From CAG-177 sp003514385 (lineage in GTDB: Bacteria; Bacillota; Clostridia; Oscillospirales; Acutalibacteraceae), in assembly GCA_051920445.1 (NCBI GenBank), contig JBPPLN010000001.1, positions 496,001 through 560,000 on the forward strand: a stretch of 64,000 bases of DNA, written 5' to 3'. Made by a program: the position numbers and the translations under genes. This document shows, one piece after another, positions 8,055 to 16,086 of the stretch (within the stretch, counting starts at the first letter, position 1; each line of letters begins with the position of its first letter). A model generated the notes under the pieces. It was not told the origin of the DNA. It ran no database searches and worked only from the letters and a program-made list of their open reading frames with translations.

Positions 8055-8264
8055 ATGAATAAAGAAAACGACAAAAAATTCGACGGCATCCACTGCCCCA
8101 CCCCGAGCTCCGAACCCATCATGGGCGAACCCGAGGACTCATTCGACATGGTGAACAAATACGGAACCTACAACATTCAGCCGACCTCGCAGACGGAAAA
8201 TTCTTTTCCGCATATTGCGCAGGGACTGCCGAAAAAGCGAAAAAGCGGGAAGAAAACAAAATAA
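8055..8264 (+). CDS. Small hypothetical protein, 69 residues
   Basis: Not recognised. A short polar protein preceded by AAAGGA 12 bp before its ATG and followed by its own terminator, which supports it as a genuine gene. It has a single Cys in HCPTP, an acidic stretch EPEDSFD, then a middle block VNKYGTYNIQPT and a block FPHIAQGLP that look constrained rather than random, and a very basic tail (KKRKSGKKTK). No signal peptide or membrane segment is present. The composition suggests a nucleic-acid or ribosome-associated small protein, but this is only inference. It stands alone between the divergent M28 pair and lplA. Confidence 0.65.
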   Translation: MNKENDKKFDGIHCPTPSSEPIMGEPEDSFDMVNKYGTYNIQPTSQTENSFPHIAQGLPKKRKSGKKTK

Positions 8265-8369
8265 AATCGCAAAAATCAAGTTGATCGATACTTGGCAGAA
8301 ATAAACCAAACAATCGATATAACAATTATACTCGCACCTTATCAAAAAAATGTTTAAGTAATAATACGG

Positions 8370-8406
8370 GGCTGTTTCGTAAAAACGGAACAGCCTCTGT
8401 TTTTTT
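8370..8406 (+). terminator. Terminator after the 69-residue protein gene
   Basis: An 11-bp stem with one wobble pair (8370-8380 with 8385-8395) followed by a T run at 8400-8406. Confidence 0.88.
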
Positions 8407-8431
8407 ACTTTGTTTTCATTCGAGCTTATTA

Positions 8432-8460
8432 TTGATTTTCTTCCCGCGAAATGATATCAT
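8432..8460 (+). promoter_or_regulatory. Promoter of the lplA operon
   Basis: TTGATT 8432-8437, 17 bp, TATCAT 8455-8460, 32 bp before the lplA start. Confidence 0.65.
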
Positions 8461-8492
8461 AAAGGGCAACAGATTTTCGGAGATGAGTTTTT

Positions 8493-9461
8493 GTGTTCAT
8501 TCTGACGCTCGGCGAAAGCGATCCGTTTTTCAACCTGTCGGCTGAGGAATACTTTCTCTGCGAAAAGGACCAAGATTTTTTCCTGCTTTGGAGAAACGAG
8601 CCGTGCATTGTAATCGGCAGAAATCAGAACGCGGCGGACGAGATAAACAGTGATTATGTCAGCACCCGCTCACTTCCCGTTGTTCGGCGGATAACCGGCG
8701 GCGGGGCTGTATATCACGACCGCGGCAATCTCAATTTTTCGTTCATTATAAACGGCGAGGCGGACAGAGTTGAGCTGTGCCAACCGATTATAGATGTTCT
8801 GCGTTCCATCGGCGTTGAGGCGGAGATATCCGGGCGAAACGACATTCTTGTCGGCGGCAGAAAAATCTCCGGCACGGCGATGTGCTCGCGCGGCGGCAGG
8901 TCGCTGTTTCACGGCACACTGCTGATAAACGCCGACCTTGAGGCTATGTCCGAAGTGCTGAGGCCCGACGAAAACAAGTTGATGGGGCACGGAGTGAAAT
9001 CGGTCAGAAGCCGCGTTGCAAATCTGTCCGAATACACGAAAGAAGAAGTCAGACCCGATATTATCGGCGCGATGCTGGCTGGATATATGACGGAGCGCGG
9101 CGGAGAAAGATACGAGCTCGGCGAAAGCGATATAAAAGCTATTGAGAAGCTTCGGGACAGCAAATATTCGACCGACGAATGGAACTGCGGCGCCGAGCGG
9201 CTCCAAAAATCCGAGCGATCACGTCTTAGCTGCGGAACGGTTTATATAAAAAAGAAAAATGTCTGCGGGCGGATAGAAGACATACGCATTTTCGGCGATT
9301 TCATGAACATCGGAGATATTTCAAGGCTCGAAGCGCGGCTTCGCGGGACGGAGTTTCGGCGCGAAGAAATAATATCGGCGCTCGAAGAAGTCCGGGTGGA
9401 AAAATATATTCCGAATCTGACCGCAGACGAGCTTGCGGACATCATAATGAAAAGCGAGTGA
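8493..9461 (+). CDS. lplA: Lipoate-protein ligase A
   Basis: Activates free lipoate with ATP and transfers it to lysines of the glycine cleavage H protein or 2-oxoacid dehydrogenase E2 subunits. The 322-residue protein shows the family order: NPxxNLSAEEY-like N-terminus (FFNLSAEEYF), IGRNQNA near residue 43, the ligase core RRITGGGAVYHD near 66, NLNFSF, then GRKISGTA with the lysine that contacts lipoyl-AMP, and an accessory C-terminal domain from ~250. The start is a GTG with GGAG 10 bp upstream. It overlaps the pyridoxal kinase gene by 4 bp. Salvage of both lipoate and pyridoxal in one operon suggests dependence on external cofactors. Confidence 0.93.
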   Translation: MFILTLGESDPFFNLSAEEYFLCEKDQDFFLLWRNEPCIVIGRNQNAADEINSDYVSTRSLPVVRRITGGGAVYHDRGNLNFSFIINGEADRVELCQPIIDVLRSIGVEAEISGRNDILVGGRKISGTAMCSRGGRSLFHGTLLINADLEAMSEVLRPDENKLMGHGVKSVRSRVANLSEYTKEEVRPDIIGAMLAGYMTERGGERYELGESDIKAIEKLRDSKYSTDEWNCGAERLQKSERSRLSCGTVYIKKKNVCGRIEDIRIFGDFMNIGDISRLEARLRGTEFRREEIISALEEVRVEKYIPNLTADELADIIMKSE

Positions 9462-10318
9462 TACACATGGAGAGACTCAAAAGGGCTGCTGCCATACATG
9501 ATATTTCGGGCTTCGGCAAATGCTCGCTGACAGTTGCCCTGCCGATAATCTCTGCCATGGGCATTGAGGTTTCGGTCATACCGACCGCCGTGCTATCGAC
9601 GCACACGGGCGGGTTCACGGGCTTCACCTACCGCGACCTCACGGGCGACATGCGCCCGATCGCGGAGCACTGGAAGAGCCTCGGAATAAAATTCGACGCG
9701 ATATACAGCGGCTTTCTCGGCTCGGTCGAGCAGATAGACATCGTGACCGATTTTATAGACGATTTCAAAGAGAAAAACACGGTTGTGCTCGTCGACCCCG
9801 CGATGGCGGACGGCGGGAAGATGTACACGGTGTTCGACATGGACTTCGCAAAGCAGATGACGCGCCTTTGCGCCAAGGCAGACATAATCGTTCCGAACTT
9901 CACGGAGGCGGCGTTCATGCTCGGCGAGGAATACCGCCCTGCCCCCTACTCAAAAGAATATGTTGAATCGACGCTTCGCAGGCTCTCTTGTCTCGGACCG
10001 TCAAAGGTGGTTCTGACGGGCGTTGCATTCGACGGCAGACAGGTCGGCTCGGCATCATACGACCGCTCGACAGATGAGATAAGCTACGCCCTCTCGGACA
10101 CGGTGGACGGATATTTCCACGGCACGGGCGATGTGTTCGCGAGCGCGCTGCTCGGCGCATACATGAACGGATTGAGCCTCGCCGAAAGCGCGAGGATAGC
10201 CGTTGACTACACCCACGGCTGCATCGTGAGAACGAAAGAAGCGGACACGGATCTTCGCTACGGCGTTGATTTTGAGCACGGAATACCCGATCTGCTCCGG
10301 CAGACGGGGATAATATAA
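9458..10318 (+). CDS. pdxK: Pyridoxal kinase (PdxK/PdxY family)
   Basis: Phosphorylates pyridoxal, and probably pyridoxine and pyridoxamine, to the 5'-phosphate using ATP. The ribokinase-fold protein starts AAIHDISGFGKCSLT, the usual N-terminus of the family, with STHTGGF at ~47-53, the FLGSVEQ segment, VDPAMADGGKMY near 110 and the catalytic anion-hole segment GTGDVFASAL near 223. A GTG at 9458 overlaps the lplA stop by 4 bp. An ATG at 9467 would remove three residues and is equally possible. The upstream overlap and the 29-bp gap to thyA mark it as an operon member. Confidence 0.93.
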   Translation: MIHMERLKRAAAIHDISGFGKCSLTVALPIISAMGIEVSVIPTAVLSTHTGGFTGFTYRDLTGDMRPIAEHWKSLGIKFDAIYSGFLGSVEQIDIVTDFIDDFKEKNTVVLVDPAMADGGKMYTVFDMDFAKQMTRLCAKADIIVPNFTEAAFMLGEEYRPAPYSKEYVESTLRRLSCLGPSKVVLTGVAFDGRQVGSASYDRSTDEISYALSDTVDGYFHGTGDVFASALLGAYMNGLSLAESARIAVDYTHGCIVRTKEADTDLRYGVDFEHGIPDLLRQTGII

Positions 10319-10347
10319 AAAAGAAAAGGCAAAGAGGAGAGGAAGAA

Positions 10348-11178
10348 ATGAGCTACGCAGACGAGGTATTTATCGCCAACTGCAAGGATATACTCGAAAA
10401 CGGCACATGGGACACGGACTACAACGTCCGCCCGCACTGGGAGGACGGCACGAGCGCGCACACGATAAAGAAATTCGGCATCGTCAACCGCTATGACCTT
10501 TCAAAAGAGTTCCCGGCGATGACGCTCAGAAAAACTTTTATCAAGAGCGCAACGGACGAGCTGCTCTGGATATGGCAGAAGAAATCTAACAATGTCAACG
10601 ACTTCAAGGGGCACGTCTGGGACGCTTGGGCCAATGAAGACGGCAGCATCGGCAAGGCATACGGCTATCAGCTCGGAGTCAAGCACCACTATCCCGAGGG
10701 CGATTTCGACCAGGTTGACAGAGTTCTCTATGACCTCAAGCACAACCCGCTCAGCCGCCGCATACTGACAAATATATATGTCCACGCAGACCTGAGCGAG
10801 ATGAACCTCTACCCCTGCGCCTACAGCATGACTTTCAATGTCACTGGCAAGAAGCTCAACGCCATTCTCAACCAGCGCTCGCAGGATATGCTCACGGCGA
10901 ACAGCTGGAACGTCTGCCAATATGCGACGCTCGTTCACATGATAGCGCAGGTGTCGGGACTTGAGCCGGGCGAGTTCGTCCATGTCATAGCCGACGCGCA
11001 CATATATGACAGGCACGTTCCGATAGTCGAAGAGCTGATAAAGCGCGAGCCCTACGACGCGCCGAAATTCGTCCTCGACAAGTCGATAACAGATTTCTAC
11101 AAGTTCACGCCCGACAGCGTGCATTTTGAGGACTACAAATATCACGAGTTCACCGAGAAGATACCCGTTGCGATATAA
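10348..11178 (+). CDS. thyA: Thymidylate synthase, folate-dependent
   Basis: Converts dUMP and methylene-tetrahydrofolate to dTMP and dihydrofolate. The 276-residue protein has SRRILT (phosphate-binding arginines) near residue 131, the catalytic cysteine in LYPCAYSMTFNV near 154, RSQDMLTANSWNVCQYA near 173 and DAHIYDRH near 212. The catalytic loop reads YPCAY rather than the commoner PPCH, as also seen in the B. subtilis ThyA/phi3T branch. A strong GAGGAGAGG ribosome site precedes the ATG. It is followed 9 bp later by dihydrofolate reductase, which recycles its dihydrofolate product. Confidence 0.95.
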   Translation: MSYADEVFIANCKDILENGTWDTDYNVRPHWEDGTSAHTIKKFGIVNRYDLSKEFPAMTLRKTFIKSATDELLWIWQKKSNNVNDFKGHVWDAWANEDGSIGKAYGYQLGVKHHYPEGDFDQVDRVLYDLKHNPLSRRILTNIYVHADLSEMNLYPCAYSMTFNVTGKKLNAILNQRSQDMLTANSWNVCQYATLVHMIAQVSGLEPGEFVHVIADAHIYDRHVPIVEELIKREPYDAPKFVLDKSITDFYKFTPDSVHFEDYKYHEFTEKIPVAI

Positions 11179-11187
11179 GGAGCGAAG

Positions 11188-11670
11188 ATGAAAGCAATAG
11201 TTTGCGCCGACATAAACTGGGGCATCGGCAAGGGCACGGGAATGCTCTTCCATATCCCCGCCGACCTCAAGTTTTTCAAAGAGAAGACAATGGGCAGCAC
11301 CGTTATCATGGGTCGCACGACATTTCTCTCCCTGCCGGGGCCGAAGGCTCTGCCGGGTAGAAAGAACATCGTGCTGACGCGAAGCGACGGTTGGAGCGCC
11401 GAAAATGTTACGGTGTGCCGCAGCATTGACGAGCTCGCGGGCATTATTGAAAATAACGAGAATATATTCCTCATGGGCGGAGAGGCGGTCTACAATGAGC
11501 TGATTGACTCATGCGATGAAGCGTATGTAACGCGCGTGAATGCGGACGGAAAGGCGGAGAAGTTCTTCCCCGACCTCGACCGCCGCGCAGGCTGGAAGCT
11601 CGTCGAGCGTTCCGCCGCGCAGGAGAGCAACGGATACGTTTTCACATTCGACAGATATGTAAAAAAATAA
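11188..11670 (+). CDS. folA: Dihydrofolate reductase
   Basis: Reduces dihydrofolate to tetrahydrofolate with NADPH. The 160-residue protein has the standard DHFR pattern: IVCADINWGIGKG at the N-terminus, an acidic residue in PADLKFFKEKT near residue 27, IMGRTTFLSLP near 42, LPGRKNIVLTR, and FLMGGEAVYNEL near 94. AAGGAG precedes the ATG by 5 bp. It is the last gene of lplA-pdxK-thyA-folA and is followed by a strong terminator. Coupling to thyA is the usual arrangement. Confidence 0.95.
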   Translation: MKAIVCADINWGIGKGTGMLFHIPADLKFFKEKTMGSTVIMGRTTFLSLPGPKALPGRKNIVLTRSDGWSAENVTVCRSIDELAGIIENNENIFLMGGEAVYNELIDSCDEAYVTRVNADGKAEKFFPDLDRRAGWKLVERSAAQESNGYVFTFDRYVKK

Positions 11671-11679
11671 GCTATACGA

Positions 11680-11716
11680 AACGGGATTGACGGACTGACC
11701 GCCAATCCCGTTTTTT
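11680..11716 (+). terminator. Terminator of the lplA-pdxK-thyA-folA operon
   Basis: A 14-bp stem with one mismatch (11680-11693 with 11699-11712), then a run of T. Confidence 0.92.
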
Positions 11717-11857
11717 GTTTTATTCGGTCGGGTCGGACTTTTTTCGGCTCTTTAATCAAAGATTTATTTTTGCGCTATCGCCGTTCTTGTCGCAATATGC
11801 ACAAACAAAGCGCTCGACATTTGGAAATATTGACGAAAGAAAAATAAAACTTTTCCG

Positions 11858-11922
11858 TTGACAAACGCCGAAAAGGATGATAATATACAACTGAGCTATT
11901 TGAGATAGCTCAGTTAGCTAAC
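11858..11922 (+). promoter_or_regulatory. Promoter and operator of the GntR operon
   Basis: TTGACA 11858-11863, 17 bp, TAATAT 11881-11886. A perfect 10-bp inverted repeat, ACTGAGCTAT (11890-11899) and its complement (11905-11914) with 5 bp between, covers the expected start of transcription. A second palindrome GTTAGCTAAC at 11913-11922 abuts it. The placement fits autorepression by the GntR protein. Confidence 0.65.
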
Positions 11923-11944
11923 TTTTTAATACGGAGGACAAATC

Positions 11945-12313
11945 GTGATTATACTCGATTTCCACTCAAAAACACCTATCTACGAACAGATCGAGGAGCA
12001 GGTGATGCTCATGGTCAGGCGCGGCGTGTACAAGCCGCACGACCGTCTGCCCTCCACCCGCTCTTTAGCTTCCGAGCTCAAGCTCAACGTGAACACCGTA
12101 AAGCGCGCGTTTCAGGAGCTTGAGGCAAAGGGCGTGACCTATTCCCAACCCGGGCGCGGAGTCTTTATCAGCGAAAACGCGGCGGACAACAGCCGCGTGC
12201 GCGAGCAGGCTCTTTCGGCGCTCTCGGCCGCTCTGCGCTCGGCGAAGGCAAACGGGCTGAGCGAAGCGGATATTGAGGAGCTTCTAAAGCAGGTCTACGC
12301 CGAAAACAAATGA
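11945..12313 (+). CDS. GntR-family regulator, YtrA-like
   Basis: A 122-residue winged-helix regulator of the short YtrA/YhcF branch of GntR. The N-terminus TPIYEQIEEQVMLMVRRG leads into the DNA-binding part RLPSTRSLASELKLNVNTVKRAFQELE (two runs, residues ~37-63) and GRGVFI (wing), with a short helical tail for dimerisation and no ligand domain. The start is a GTG behind GGAGG. It heads an operon with an ABC ATPase and a large permease, the usual partners of this branch, and probably represses the operon through the inverted repeat in front of it. The inducer is not visible and is often cell-envelope stress for relatives. Confidence 0.9.
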   Translation: MIILDFHSKTPIYEQIEEQVMLMVRRGVYKPHDRLPSTRSLASELKLNVNTVKRAFQELEAKGVTYSQPGRGVFISENAADNSRVREQALSALSAALRSAKANGLSEADIEELLKQVYAENK

Positions 12314-12335
12314 AAGGAGCAAAGAGGCAAACGCC

Positions 12336-13235
12336 ATGATTGAATTCAGAAACGTCACCAAAAGCTACGGCGATTTCACCGCCGTTGAGGACATATCCTT
12401 CTCCGCTTGTGACTCGTCCGTCTGCGGTCTGATAGGCTACAACGGCGCGGGCAAAACAACGCTTATAAAATGCGCCGCAGGGCTCTATAAGCCGGACTCC
12501 GGCAAGGTGCTTATAGACGGCGAATCCACCTACAATTCCGATGAGGTGCGCTCGCGGCTGTTTTTCGTGCCGGACGATCTCTTCTTCCCCGTCGGCTCGA
12601 CCCCGAACAGCGCGGCTCGCTTCTACAAAGACTACTACCCGGAGTTTTCATTCGGCAACTTCGAGCGTATGCTAAAGCTCTTTGAGCTTGACGGCGACGC
12701 GAAAATACGCGGATTTTCAAAGGGAATGCAACGCCAGACGGAGATAGCGTTAGCGCTCGCCTCGTCGCCGAAAGTCCTGCTGCTCGACGAATGCCTTGAC
12801 GGGCTTGACATCGCAAAAAAGGACATCTGCAAGCAGCTTTTCATGGACTACATGGCTCAGAGCGGCTGCACCATGCTCATCTCGTCCCACGCGATAGCAG
12901 ATCTTCAAAACCTCTGCGACAGGATAGTGCTGATATCCGGCAAGCGTATGCAGATGAACTGCTGCACGGACGATATCCCCTCTACCTGGCGCAAATTCAG
13001 GCTTCAGTTTGACTTTGAGCCGACGCGCTCGATATTCGGGAATATCGACATCAAAAAGCTCGACATCGACGGCCGAAGCGCCGTTGTGACCGTCTGCGGA
13101 CACATCGACGACGCAAGGGCAAAGCTCGACGCATTGGAGCCGCTGTTCATCGACGAGTTCCCGATGGAGCTTGAAGAAATATTCTTACAGGAAACGGAGG
13201 ACAAGAGCGATGAAATCTCAAAAGTCTTTGAATAA
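12336..13235 (+). CDS. ABC transporter ATP-binding protein
   Basis: A 299-residue ATPase. Walker A GYNGAGKTT lies near residue 34, the signature is the variant FSKGMQRQ near 125, Walker B is VLLLDECLDGLD near 147 and the switch histidine is in ISSHAI near 182. A C-terminal extension of ~90 residues resembles those of YtrB-type ATPases. It should power the permease encoded next, whose gene overlaps its end by 26 bp. Located between the GntR gene and that permease, it belongs to a regulator-ATPase-permease operon. Confidence 0.92.
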   Translation: MIEFRNVTKSYGDFTAVEDISFSACDSSVCGLIGYNGAGKTTLIKCAAGLYKPDSGKVLIDGESTYNSDEVRSRLFFVPDDLFFPVGSTPNSAARFYKDYYPEFSFGNFERMLKLFELDGDAKIRGFSKGMQRQTEIALALASSPKVLLLDECLDGLDIAKKDICKQLFMDYMAQSGCTMLISSHAIADLQNLCDRIVLISGKRMQMNCCTDDIPSTWRKFRLQFDFEPTRSIFGNIDIKKLDIDGRSAVVTVCGHIDDARAKLDALEPLFIDEFPMELEEIFLQETEDKSDEISKVFE

Positions 13236-15567
13236 TATTGCTTCCGCCGACTTAAAGCGCAGCTTTGCTTCAAATCTCGTCATACCCGCGCTGACCTTTC
13301 TCGCATTCACTGTGCAGGCGGCAGTATGCGCATATTTTCAGTTCAAACAGAAAGAAAAGGTCTTTTTCACATGGTTCAGGAACTCGCCCGACTCGCTTGT
13401 TTTCATCTCATTCTGCGTTGTTCTCGTCGGCGCGATACAGGCGGCATACACTCTGCGGTTCATCAACATAAAGAATCAGTCAAATGTGTGGTTCAGCTTC
13501 AATCTCAGCCGCTCGACGCTCTTTAAAAACCGCTGTGTTTCTTCGCTGACGCTCCTCGGCGCGGCGATAATAATACCCGGAATAATCAGCGTGATAATAT
13601 GCTGCGCGTCCGGCTGCTCCGCCGCAAAAGTTCTCCCGGTAATATTCTATCAGTATTCCGGATTTTTGACGATGATGTTCGCGGGCTTTGCGATAGGCGC
13701 GCTGACGGCGTCGCTCACGGGCAGCGTTGCGGAGAGCATATTCTATTCTGTAGTGCTCATTCTCGCCCTGCCGCTTCTCTCAACTGCTTGGGATGCCCTT
13801 TCTTCGGTATTTCTGCGCGGCAGGACGGCAGTCTCCGGCGTGAATTACACCGGCGACATGGATATGCAGCATTACTATTTCAGTTTCTCCATCCAACGGG
13901 GCGGACGCGGGATAATGGCATTCTGCCCGTTCACGCTGTTCCGCGTTCCCGGAACGAGTATAGAGGATTCTGCAATCTCGGATCTGCGCGGATTCGGTCC
14001 TATCGACTTCGGTTACTGCAAGGACGGCTCGTCCCTGCCCGGGATAGGCGCATGGCTTCCGATACTGCTTTGGATAGTTTTGACCGCCGTATTGATCGTG
14101 CTCGCGCAGCGGATGTTCAGCAAAAAGAAGCTTGAAGAGCTCGGAGTTCCGGCGGCGAGCCGTGTACTCACAGCGCTTACCTCGGCGATAATAGTGTTCT
14201 GCGGATTTTCCGTTCCCGCATGGGTTTTGAAAACCACTATCCCCTCCGTTAATACTGCGCTCACCGCGCTTTTGGGTATCGCCGTCATGCTCGCGGCATA
14301 TTTTGCCTACACATTCATTGCGCGCAGGAATTTGAAGGCGGTTCGCAAGAATCTCTGGCAGTTTGCAATGCCGGTCGGCGCAACGGCGATAATCACCGCA
14401 ATATTCCTAACAGGCGGATTCGGCTACACCGCGCGCGTTCCCGAAGCGGAAGAGGTAGAGTATGTCACGGTGTCGATGCCGTTCAGCTTTGAGAGCGGAA
14501 TGGCGCAAAACGGCAGTATACTCCGCACCATCAAGGGCACTGCAACGGTTCTCAAGCCCTATACAAACTGCATAACTCTCTCGACGGAAAAGGACATAAA
14601 CACGGTGCTCTCCATCCACAAGCTCATAACGAACGAGAAGAAGAGCGACGAAAAGACAAACACCCAGTTCTCCGTCAAGTATTATTTCAAGAACGGGAAG
14701 AGCATGGAGCGCACTTTCACGAACATAAGCGAAAAAGACCTCAACTCATATTTTGCCGTTGCCGACACAGACGGGGTAAAGGAACAGCAATATCTTTTCC
14801 TCGCCGCCTCCGACACAGAGCGCGAAAAGCTCAAAAGCGAAGACGTAAAAGCTCCGAATATGTCGAACCTGCAAGGCTATTTCTTATTTCGAAACTACGG
14901 CAATCCTCTGCGCAATAAGGATGGCGTTCTAATAGCGAGCAAGGACGGCAGCTTCTGCCGCGAGCTGAGCTCGGATGAGCTTGATAAGCTCGGCAAATGC
15001 ATATGGAGCGACATATCGAAGAAAAAATATACGGATATTCTTCGCGGCAGCGAAAAGGAAGTAGCATATATTTATCTCAACGACGATGCCCAATACTACG
15101 GCGGCCGATATGAAGAAAATGTTGAAGGCAGGTCGGTTCTTGCGGCTATCACGGGCGACATGACCGAGACGCTGAGGTTTATCAAAGAACACGGCATGAC
15201 GGACGCGCTCGGGCAAAAGCGCGAAGTCAAGAGCGTCAATATTTACGACTGCCGCCGCATCATTTTGCAGGCGCAGGAGATAAACAAAAGCGGAAAATAC
15301 GGCGGCACCGCGATAAACCCGATTTTTATTATGAGCACGATGTTCAACACGAAAGAAATAAAGCTGGTGAACAAAACTTTCGGCGACATGGACGACTGCT
15401 TCATAAAGAGCGTTACAAATCAAAAGCAGTCAGACGAGCTGTTCGCTCTCGCTCAAGGACAGTGTTACACCTCTCTCGGCGGCTATATCGCGCAGATAAC
15501 ATTCACCGACGGCTACAATCAGACGATGTACATTTCCGAAAGCGATGCGCCGGGATATATAAAATAA
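13210..15567 (+). CDS. ABC permease with large extracytoplasmic C-terminal domain
   Basis: A 785-residue membrane protein. The first ~410 residues hold about eight hydrophobic segments, and the last is near QFAMPVGATAIITAIFLTGG. The remaining ~370 residues are hydrophilic and should lie outside the membrane. The start at ATG 13210 follows GGAGG by 9 bp. An earlier ATG at 13171 would lie deep within the ATPase gene and has no ribosome site. It is the cognate permease of the preceding ATPase. The large external domain suggests binding or sensing of an envelope-active compound rather than simple nutrient uptake, which is inference from the GntR context. Confidence 0.8.
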   Translation: MKSQKSLNNIASADLKRSFASNLVIPALTFLAFTVQAAVCAYFQFKQKEKVFFTWFRNSPDSLVFISFCVVLVGAIQAAYTLRFINIKNQSNVWFSFNLSRSTLFKNRCVSSLTLLGAAIIIPGIISVIICCASGCSAAKVLPVIFYQYSGFLTMMFAGFAIGALTASLTGSVAESIFYSVVLILALPLLSTAWDALSSVFLRGRTAVSGVNYTGDMDMQHYYFSFSIQRGGRGIMAFCPFTLFRVPGTSIEDSAISDLRGFGPIDFGYCKDGSSLPGIGAWLPILLWIVLTAVLIVLAQRMFSKKKLEELGVPAASRVLTALTSAIIVFCGFSVPAWVLKTTIPSVNTALTALLGIAVMLAAYFAYTFIARRNLKAVRKNLWQFAMPVGATAIITAIFLTGGFGYTARVPEAEEVEYVTVSMPFSFESGMAQNGSILRTIKGTATVLKPYTNCITLSTEKDINTVLSIHKLITNEKKSDEKTNTQFSVKYYFKNGKSMERTFTNISEKDLNSYFAVADTDGVKEQQYLFLAASDTEREKLKSEDVKAPNMSNLQGYFLFRNYGNPLRNKDGVLIASKDGSFCRELSSDELDKLGKCIWSDISKKKYTDILRGSEKEVAYIYLNDDAQYYGGRYEENVEGRSVLAAITGDMTETLRFIKEHGMTDALGQKREVKSVNIYDCRRIILQAQEINKSGKYGGTAINPIFIMSTMFNTKEIKLVNKTFGDMDDCFIKSVTNQKQSDELFALAQGQCYTSLGGYIAQITFTDGYNQTMYISESDAPGYIK

Positions 15568-15572
15568 GAGAA

Positions 15573-15609
15573 AACGGCTGGAACTTTTTTACGGTTCCTG
15601 CCGTTTTTG
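15573..15609. terminator. Bidirectional terminator between permease and lipoprotein genes
   Basis: AACGGC-GGAAC pairs with GTTCC-GCCGTT with one bulged mismatch, followed by T runs on both strands. It separates convergent genes. Confidence 0.88.
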
Positions 15610-16086
15610 TTATACATATTCTGCTGTCATCTGAACTGTTCCGGTGAAACGGTCGAAGTCTATCATGATGTAGTTGCCGCCGTTTTGGAAATCGAACTCG
15701 CGTTCGAATCTGCCGTCGGCGTCGGGCGTATATTCGAGCACTTTTCCGTTCATTCTCAGGCGGATGACCGCGCTGCCGGACTCGGTTTCGATATAAGCTT
15801 TCACTTTTATCAGCTTGTCGCGCGCCGACGCGCCGCCGAACACGGTATCGCGTCCGGTCTCGTTCTCACACTGCGCGGTGTAGCTGCCGGTGAACCAGTC
15901 CCTGCCGTTGTTCTCGCGTTTACCGATGAGCCTGGCGCTGTTCGTGACATCGGACATTTTGAACGCGCCGCGCAGATCGTCAAAGTATCTGTCCGCGCGT
16001 TTGAGCTGCATACTGCCGCGGCTCATGCACGCCGTGAGCGAGAGCATTAGAGCAAGAGTCAGCAGAACAGCCGCTGCTCTTTTCAT
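15610..16086 (-). CDS. Small lipoprotein at the end of the bce-like operon
   Basis: A 158-residue protein with a classic lipoprotein signal: basic MKRAAA, a hydrophobic stretch, then the lipobox LTAC with Cys20. The mature part is polar, with beta-rich repeats around RLRMNGKVLEY and NYIMIDFDRF. No family is recognised. Its ATG overlaps the stop of the upstream permease by one base (TAATG), so it is translationally coupled to a BceAB-type transporter. It may shield the surface or present an antimicrobial peptide to the transporter, but nothing in the sequence proves this. Confidence 0.75.
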   Translation of the reverse strand: MKRAAAVLLTLALMLSLTACMSRGSMQLKRADRYFDDLRGAFKMSDVTNSARLIGKRENNGRDWFTGSYTAQCENETGRDTVFGGASARDKLIKVKAYIETESGSAVIRLRMNGKVLEYTPDADGRFEREFDFQNGGNYIMIDFDRFTGTVQMTAEYV

